Origin: Devosia sp.
GTDB lineage: Bacteria > Pseudomonadota > Alphaproteobacteria > Rhizobiales > Devosiaceae
Direction: 5' to 3'
DNA length: 64,000 bases
Assembly (NCBI GenBank): GCA_017794705.1
Contig: CP051235.1
Coordinates: 745,010-809,009, forward strand
Shown here: piece after piece, positions 58,985 to 64,000 of the stretch
Layout of the letters: every line of letters starts with the position of its first letter
Position numbering within the stretch: position 1 is the stretch's first letter
The notes under the pieces: model-generated
What the model was told of the DNA's origin: nothing
What the model saw: only the letters and a program-made list of their open reading frames with translations
The model's database searches: none
Program-made: the position numbers and the translations under genes

Positions 58985-59307
58985 GCCGCCAGCACAGTGT
59001 TTCCTGAGCTTAAGTGCGAAACGATTTGCAGAGGCGTCAGGGTTGGGCAAAGGTGCGGATTGGCGATTCACTGACAACCTGCAAGCCTCGGGCTTCCAAA
59101 ATTTGACCCACGACAACGAATTTGTGCGCATTGGGTTTGCTTTCAGAATCAAATTGCGAGATTCTGGAGTACGCGAGACATTACGGCCTGCCCACAAAGT
59201 CATTTCAGATATTCTGGATAATTGAGACTTTCTATAGAAGAAACATTTTAACTTAACTTTCTGAAAATCGTATCATATTTTACTAGATTAGCTCAGAGGT
59301 ATTGTTA
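58985..59307. other. Intergenic region between the two RTX genes
   Basis: AT-rich, about 320 bp. A frame at 59043-59225 encodes DWRFTDNLQASGF and EFVRIGFAFRI, faintly like the end of an outer-membrane barrel, but it lacks a credible start and a barrel C-terminus and is not called a gene. The right part holds a promoter-like pair and the ribosome-binding site of the second RTX gene. Confidence 0.4.
59248..59276 (+). promoter_or_regulatory. Sigma70-like promoter of the second RTX gene
   Basis: TTAACT and TATCAT separated by 17 bases in AT-rich DNA, about 30 bp before the ATG at 59308, with AGAGGT as the ribosome-binding site in between. By-eye match only. Confidence 0.35.
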
Positions 59308-62049
59308 ATGGCTACCGCATATATTGGGCAATTCATTGGTGGAAGCATAATTGATATTGTATCCGACCTGTGGACAAACGTTTCCAGCGTAGCCGGAAAT
59401 TCTACACAAGTTGAGATCACCTCAGAAGCGCCTTTTGGCACCTTGGTGGCCAGATTGACTGGGTCAGGGTTCACCTTCAACGCCGAAGGACAGGTCACTG
59501 CAGGCACAGTAGAATTACTTCAGGTTGATATTCTCTCGAGTTCGCTTTCCGGAACGCTGTTTGGGCTCGCGTCGGAGGATCCTGGTGGCCTCAACCTTGA
59601 TTACGCGGCACTGGCTGCCGCTCTGGAAGGAGCAGCCGACGGAGTTTCCGCGCTGTTTACTTCCATGCTCAACAGTTACGATCTCTACTTTGATGCCTTT
59701 GAGGCGGGTGACGGCGGCGTTGAGTTTTATGCGGGATCGGGAGACGACTACTTGGTTGGCAGCGCCGGCCCCGACTCTCTATTTGGGGGCGACGGGTTCA
59801 ATATCTTTGATGGCTTTGAAGGTAGCGACATTCTCGTTGGCGGTAGCTTCGTTGACATGGCCCAGTACTTCCAATCTGTGCGCGCCGACGACATCTTTTC
59901 TGATGGAGACAATTGGTTCGTCAAGGAGGCAAGCGGCGACATTGACCAGTTGACGGGTGTCGAAGCTGTTGTGTCAATCGATACCATATCGCCTAACGGC
60001 GGCTCCGAAGCGTATTTGCTCGTCGGCGCAGGTGGATTCTCCACAGTATCCAATGCGCTCGCGACATTTCTGGGTCCGTATACGGTGATCGTTCAAGGAA
60101 CCGACGGCAACGATACCTATTCGGGGCTGAACAACACCGAAGGTATTGCCTTTGTAATTCGGGGCGGCGACGGCGACGATTTTGCCTCACAGATGAGCTC
60201 TGGATTTCTCGATTTTCACGGTGGAAACGGTGATGACCGCGTAGAGATGAAAATCGGCGACAAGGCTGATGGCGGGAAGGATGATGACTTCCTGAAGTTG
60301 AACACCTTTTCTACGCCGGCAAATCTAGAAATCACAACAGACCCAACTGGCGAATTGCAGTTCAGGGCCGAGGGCACGCTGCTCGAAATCAAAGACTTCG
60401 AGGGCTTTGAGATATTTGCAAACAATTCCAGCAAAGATTTCCTTCTAGATCTTCGCGGCTACGAGCAGGGGTTTCTGTCTTCGACCTTCAGCACTCCTCG
60501 AACGAATTTCAGTTTTTTCTCCACTGGAAACACCAGCTTTTATGCTGATGCTGCGACAGTGGCGGTCGCCGAACTAAGAGGCATAAAAAACATCCATCTG
60601 GACTTCAGCGGCTCTAGTGAAGGCGCGCGTATCGACAGCTTCGATATAGTGCACGGCACGAAGCTCAATCTGAATGCAATGGGCACAATATTCTTTGAAT
60701 CGGTCGAAGCGACTGGCGGTTCTGGGAATGACTTTTTCTTTCTCGATATATCCTCGAAGCCACGGAGCGTTCTGAAGGGCAACGCAGGTGAAGACAAACT
60801 GTACACGAGCGAGGCAGGTGGCACGATCAATGGCGGGGCAGACAACGACATACTGGTTGGAAACATCGGTGTGGACATTGCAGTATTCTCGGGGAGTTTC
60901 CGGCAATACACCATCGACCTTTCAAACGGGCTTATTTCGGGCGCCGATGGAACAGACAGTTTTTCCAATATTGAACTATTCAAATTCGATGACGGCACTT
61001 TCAATTTGGCGACTGGTCAGTTCAACGGTAGCGACGATGACCTTGATGGTGGCGGCGGTTCGGATGTGCTGTTCCGTGTTGGCGGTGGTGGCAACAAGTT
61101 CGTTGCGACGACCGGTGATGGAAACTCGCCCATAGCAACCATTGGCGAGACCGCGGCAGATACTGTTGTAGCGATTGGCGGGAACATTGACGGTATCGGC
61201 GGCGATGACGTCATTTTCACCCGCGTCTCCAACGATTCGCATTACCGGGTCGATGCCGCGACGGGCGTGACGACCAATATCGGTCTCAACTGGATTGATC
61301 TTTTGGGCGTCACCGATGTGGATGGCGATGGTGATTTCGAGTTCGTTGCCTACTCGTCAGGAAATGGTTTCTCAACCTGGGATGCGTCCACAGGCATCAA
61401 GGAAGTCTCCATTGGCCGTGACGGCTTCACCATGCTTGCGGTTGGCAACCTGGTTGAACAGGCGGGTCCGGCGGACGATGGCCATCAGGAGTTTCTGATG
61501 ATCAACAACGTCACCGGGTCGATGAATATCTTCAGCGACGCGGGCAATTTTGTCGCCGGAGTGAGGAACACCAGCAACTTCGAATTTTTCGGACTGGCAG
61601 ATGTCAATGGGGATGGTGTCGAAGAGTCCGTGTTCAGAAACCTCACCAATTTGAGCTACAGCGCTGTCGACAATAACGCAGCAATCGTTCGAAACTACGC
61701 GCGGCCGGACAAGGACCTGGCAGCAATTGCTGACCTGGATGGTGATGGCATAGACGACCTCGTGTTCCTGCAAACCAACGGACGCTACCAGTTCGTCTCG
61801 GGCGACCAGTCCTGGGTCAAGGTTCTGCAGATGGACGACCTCGACCTGGTGGGCGTCGGTAACTACGATGACAGTCAGGACGGCGCCGAAGACCTGCTCT
61901 TCAGGGAACTCGACGGCTCCTACATCGCCGTCAACGGGGACAGAAATGTCGTTGTCGACTACGGCCATGCCGGCGACACTGTGCTCGAAAACGACCTGTT
62001 CAACACTCAAATCGACAACAACTCAGCAGATGACGCACTCCTGAGCTGA
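59308..62049 (+). CDS. Second RTX exoprotein with propeller-like C-terminus
   Basis: About 913 residues, no signal peptide, presumed type I secretion substrate. Residues 1-135 are an unrecognised domain (IGQFIGGSIIDIVSDLW, then FGTLVARLTGSGFTFNAEG). Short RTX stretches follow (GSGDDYLVGSAGPDSLFGGDGF), then a linker ending YLLVGAGGFSTV that echoes the module linkers of the giant protein, a middle region with repeats of GGNGDDRVEM type, and a second RTX/linker unit (GGADNDILVG, DIAVFSGSFRQYTIDL). From residue ~574 the C-terminus is identical to that of the giant protein. ATG at 59308 has AGAGGT 7 bp upstream. The DNA is AT-richer than the core region. Confidence 0.88.
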   Translation: MATAYIGQFIGGSIIDIVSDLWTNVSSVAGNSTQVEITSEAPFGTLVARLTGSGFTFNAEGQVTAGTVELLQVDILSSSLSGTLFGLASEDPGGLNLDYAALAAALEGAADGVSALFTSMLNSYDLYFDAFEAGDGGVEFYAGSGDDYLVGSAGPDSLFGGDGFNIFDGFEGSDILVGGSFVDMAQYFQSVRADDIFSDGDNWFVKEASGDIDQLTGVEAVVSIDTISPNGGSEAYLLVGAGGFSTVSNALATFLGPYTVIVQGTDGNDTYSGLNNTEGIAFVIRGGDGDDFASQMSSGFLDFHGGNGDDRVEMKIGDKADGGKDDDFLKLNTFSTPANLEITTDPTGELQFRAEGTLLEIKDFEGFEIFANNSSKDFLLDLRGYEQGFLSSTFSTPRTNFSFFSTGNTSFYADAATVAVAELRGIKNIHLDFSGSSEGARIDSFDIVHGTKLNLNAMGTIFFESVEATGGSGNDFFFLDISSKPRSVLKGNAGEDKLYTSEAGGTINGGADNDILVGNIGVDIAVFSGSFRQYTIDLSNGLISGADGTDSFSNIELFKFDDGTFNLATGQFNGSDDDLDGGGGSDVLFRVGGGGNKFVATTGDGNSPIATIGETAADTVVAIGGNIDGIGGDDVIFTRVSNDSHYRVDAATGVTTNIGLNWIDLLGVTDVDGDGDFEFVAYSSGNGFSTWDASTGIKEVSIGRDGFTMLAVGNLVEQAGPADDGHQEFLMINNVTGSMNIFSDAGNFVAGVRNTSNFEFFGLADVNGDGVEESVFRNLTNLSYSAVDNNAAIVRNYARPDKDLAAIADLDGDGIDDLVFLQTNGRYQFVSGDQSWVKVLQMDDLDLVGVGNYDDSQDGAEDLLFRELDGSYIAVNGDRNVVVDYGHAGDTVLENDLFNTQIDNNSADDALLS

Positions 62050-62067
62050 AGAAAATAGCAAGATCCC
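61031..62067 (+). repeat. 1,037-bp direct repeat, copy 2 (C-terminal RTX cassette)
   Basis: Same sequence as 57927-58963. It begins at GCGACGATGACC and ends at AGATCCC, 18 bases after the stop of the second RTX gene. Flanks on both sides differ completely, so boundaries are sharp. Confidence 0.95.
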
Positions 62068-62085
62068 AACCGATGGTCGGGGTCT
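62061..62085 (+). terminator. Hairpin after the second RTX gene
   Basis: AGATCCCAACC pairs with GGTCGGGGTCT around a GAT loop: 11 positions with one mismatch and one G-T pair. It uses the same AGATCCC 5' arm as the hairpin after copy 1, but with a different 3' arm. Confidence 0.45.
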
Positions 62086-62260
62086 GCAAGCCTTATTTGC
62101 TAATGCCGAGGGATTCAGGATTCCTGCACGCACTTGGGGAGCCAGACGCGCTCCATGTTCACTAGCTCCGAATTCGGAGTTCGCATAATGCGAGCCATGA
62201 ATTGAGTCAGACCCTGATTGGTTCGGGCATCGCCCGAAGAGTTGTCGACCGTGCAGAAAA

Positions 62261-63037
62261 CTATCCGGGAAATCTGACACAAGCACCTGCGGGCCGACGC
62301 TGCGTTTCAATGAAAATGTCGAAGGGATGCAAACTAGCTGCTCTAAATACGGCTGGTCCCGGCCCGAACCAGGTTTGAACCAGCGATGGCCCGCCCAGCG
62401 ACACCCCTTCACATCGGTCTGAGTGGCCATTGATGTGAACAAGGCGGGTCTCCACTCCGTGGCGTATCACGATGCCAAACTGCAACCAGCGGTTACGAAA
62501 GAACCCGGGGATGAAATAGGCAAAGTGTACAGTCTGTGGTCGACGGCCAATCACATCTTCGTTGCACTGCAACTCAATCGTTGCGTAATAATTGGCCTTC
62601 GAAGCTGGGTCATGTGAAAATTCTTTGATGTTCCATTCTCGTCTGAAATGATTTTTTGCGAATTCCGGCGGCGGCCAAACCGTCTGACGCCCAAACATCT
62701 TTTCCATAAATCTGAGCGAGTGATGCCGCCACTGTTCAAGCTGAACCGACACAAGCAAGTGCTCGATAGCTTTTTGAGAATCTCCGTCCGAAGCCACTAG
62801 AAGTCCGAGGGGATCTACATCCAGCAGCGCACACAGCACCAAAAAATCGTCGCCACTCTTTGGCAGAGCGCCATTTTGGAGCCACCGGTAAATGGTCGAT
62901 CTGTTTGGGGGAGGACGCTTTCTGACCTTGTTGTCGCTTGAGGCCATCCAGGCGTCGACCAGGCCGTCAACACCACCGGACCACCTGGACTTTATCAATT
63001 GTTCGGTGAGGTGTCCGTCAATACCGATGATAGGCAT
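62261..63037 (-). CDS. Helix-turn-helix protein of unknown function
   Basis: About 258 residues. The N-terminal ~90 contain an XRE-like DNA-binding region with recognition segment STIYRWLQNGALPKSGDDFLVLCALLDVDPLGLL. The remaining ~160 residues (LRFMEKMFGRQTVWPPPEF, FAYFIPGFFRNRWLQFGIVIRHG) match no family I recognise and may be a ligand-binding or effector domain. ATG at 63037 has GGAAGGA 6 bp upstream; the ORF to 63133 lacks such a site. It is divergent from the lipase-like gene and convergent with the second RTX gene, so it is a candidate regulator of the locus. Confidence 0.7.
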   Translation of the reverse strand: MPIIGIDGHLTEQLIKSRWSGGVDGLVDAWMASSDNKVRKRPPPNRSTIYRWLQNGALPKSGDDFLVLCALLDVDPLGLLVASDGDSQKAIEHLLVSVQLEQWRHHSLRFMEKMFGRQTVWPPPEFAKNHFRREWNIKEFSHDPASKANYYATIELQCNEDVIGRRPQTVHFAYFIPGFFRNRWLQFGIVIRHGVETRLVHINGHSDRCEGVSLGGPSLVQTWFGPGPAVFRAASLHPFDIFIETQRRPAGACVRFPG

Positions 63038-63187
63038 AATCAATCCTTCCCGGGCTTCTAAATGGTGCTCACCTAGTGTGGGGTCGTGTCGCAAGTCAAA
63101 ATTCTTGAATGCGACAGGGCGGGTTGCGTACATAAACTAATTAATAGAAGATTGAATTGTTATTAGTATATTTTGAGGGAAATTCTC
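63038..63187. promoter_or_regulatory. Divergent intergenic region between the HTH and lipase-like genes
   Basis: 150 bp, very AT-rich on the right (ACTAATTAATAG, TATTAGTATATTTT). It must carry both promoters and is the natural place for a binding site of the HTH protein, but no clear operator could be assigned. Confidence 0.4.
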
Positions 63188-64000
63188 GTGTCTACACGCG
63201 AAACGCAGTTTTCATTCGCAGAGGACGCTGCAAGTCTTTCAGTTGCAGCTTACTCGCAGTCACTTGTTGGGTTGACACAATCGCTTCCTCAAGGGTGGAC
63301 GCTTGTTTCCACCGCTGAATTGATGGCAGCCAATCCCGATCTCATGGTCGAAAATTTCCACGAAGGCTTTTTTGCAGCCGACGCAGATGCGTTGACGAGC
63401 CTCTTGGCAAACTGGTGGGGAGGGCTTCCATCTCTTTTTGTAGATCAAGTTGATTTTGGGCAAGCTTACGTCGCACGAAAAGACAACGGTGACGGCACCC
63501 AAAGCATGGCGCTAGTGTTTCGTGGTACAGAGGGGCTTACTACGCTCCAAGACTGGATTAGCAACGCAATTGGCGGCGGTGTTGGCTGGTCCTTAGTTCT
63601 CGATACTTTCGAAGATTTCATTCAGGCATTCCAAGCTCTGACCGCGAACAGCGCGGTTACAGAGATACTGGTGACCGGTCATAGTCAAGGCGGTGCGCTT
63701 GTAGAAGAGTACATCTACCAAAATTTTGACGTACGACAATTTGGGGTGACGATTGCTTCACCGGGGGCAGGACATTCTGATCCACACGTCATAAATAACA
63801 TAGTCAATTTTGGACACACTGATGACATTGTAAATGATCTACTTTACTATAGTCCTTCAAACGATGTTTCAATTGTCGTTGCGGATATTAACAACGTTTT
63901 CGATGAGCATAACATATATTTGTATAAGAATAATATTGAAAGGATTGTGAACTCCAATTTTTCGGATTTTATTTCACCTAATTTTATGAATCTGACATTT
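63188..64000 (+). CDS. Lipase-like exoprotein, N-terminal part (runs off the window)
   Basis: 271 codons without a stop to the window end. GTG start with GAGGGA 7 bp upstream. A class-3-lipase-like alpha/beta hydrolase core is visible: LVFRGTEGLTTLQDW (oxyanion region, residues ~109-123), nucleophile elbow VTGHSQGGAL with Ser166, a candidate Asp in FGHTDDIV (212 or 213), and a candidate His241 in DEHNIYLY. There is no signal peptide, consistent with type I secretion, so RTX repeats and a C-terminal signal are expected beyond the window. Base use is clearly AT-richer than the core genes. Confidence 0.78.
   Translation, partial: MSTRETQFSFAEDAASLSVAAYSQSLVGLTQSLPQGWTLVSTAELMAANPDLMVENFHEGFFAADADALTSLLANWWGGLPSLFVDQVDFGQAYVARKDNGDGTQSMALVFRGTEGLTTLQDWISNAIGGGVGWSLVLDTFEDFIQAFQALTANSAVTEILVTGHSQGGALVEEYIYQNFDVRQFGVTIASPGAGHSDPHVINNIVNFGHTDDIVNDLLYYSPSNDVSIVVADINNVFDEHNIYLYKNNIERIVNSNFSDFISPNFMNLTF

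Overview
The window looks like chromosomal DNA of a GC-rich alphaproteobacterium, most likely a Hyphomicrobiales member close to the Devosia/Pelagibacterium group. This placement is inferred from gene order (lptG-lptD-surA-pdxA-rsmA; gmk-yicC-mltG-fabF-acpP-fabG-fabD; rpsF-rpsR-rplI; dnaB-alr-radA-cvpA-purF) and protein style, not from any search.

From 1 to about 28.6 kb the window is housekeeping. A plus-strand LPS-assembly and cofactor block (lptG end, lptD, surA-like, pdxA, rsmA) converges on a minus-strand block for guanylate kinase, YicC, MltG and fatty acid synthesis (fabF, acpP, fabG, fabD). Next come the S6/S18/L9 ribosomal operon with a clear terminator, then replication and repair genes (dnaB, radA, recQ), cell-wall genes (alr, an L,D-transpeptidase), purF, the GTPase der with a YfgM-like partner, an NnrU membrane protein and an exported intradiol dioxygenase.

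From 28.6 to 44.3 kb accessory genes are mixed with core genes. A visibly AT-richer sulfotransferase gene lies beside the 3' end of guaA. An SRPBCC/ArsR pair follows, then two tandem membrane proteins with a C-terminal cyclic-nucleotide-binding-like domain that resemble the animal Popeye (POPDC) proteins. After these come TspO, rsmB with a coupled small membrane protein, a MAPEG protein, guaB, an ABC exporter, an MFS exporter, rlmE, a Ppx/GppA phosphatase and tRNA-Gln(CUG).

From 44.3 kb to the end the window holds a type I secretion and exoprotein locus starting just after the tRNA. It encodes an ABC exporter and membrane-fusion protein, a giant RTX protein of about 3,560 residues, a second RTX protein of about 913 residues, a minus-strand helix-turn-helix protein, and the start of a lipase-like protein that runs off the window. 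No TolC-type outer-membrane gene is present. The two RTX genes end in what reads as the same 1,037-bp DNA cassette, encoding seven FG-GAP-like repeats plus the C-terminus. Upstream of it both proteins follow one modular pattern: RTX nonapeptides, a conserved linker, then either a pectate-lyase-like beta-helix or the propeller cassette. This exchangeable exoprotein architecture is the most interesting feature of the window.
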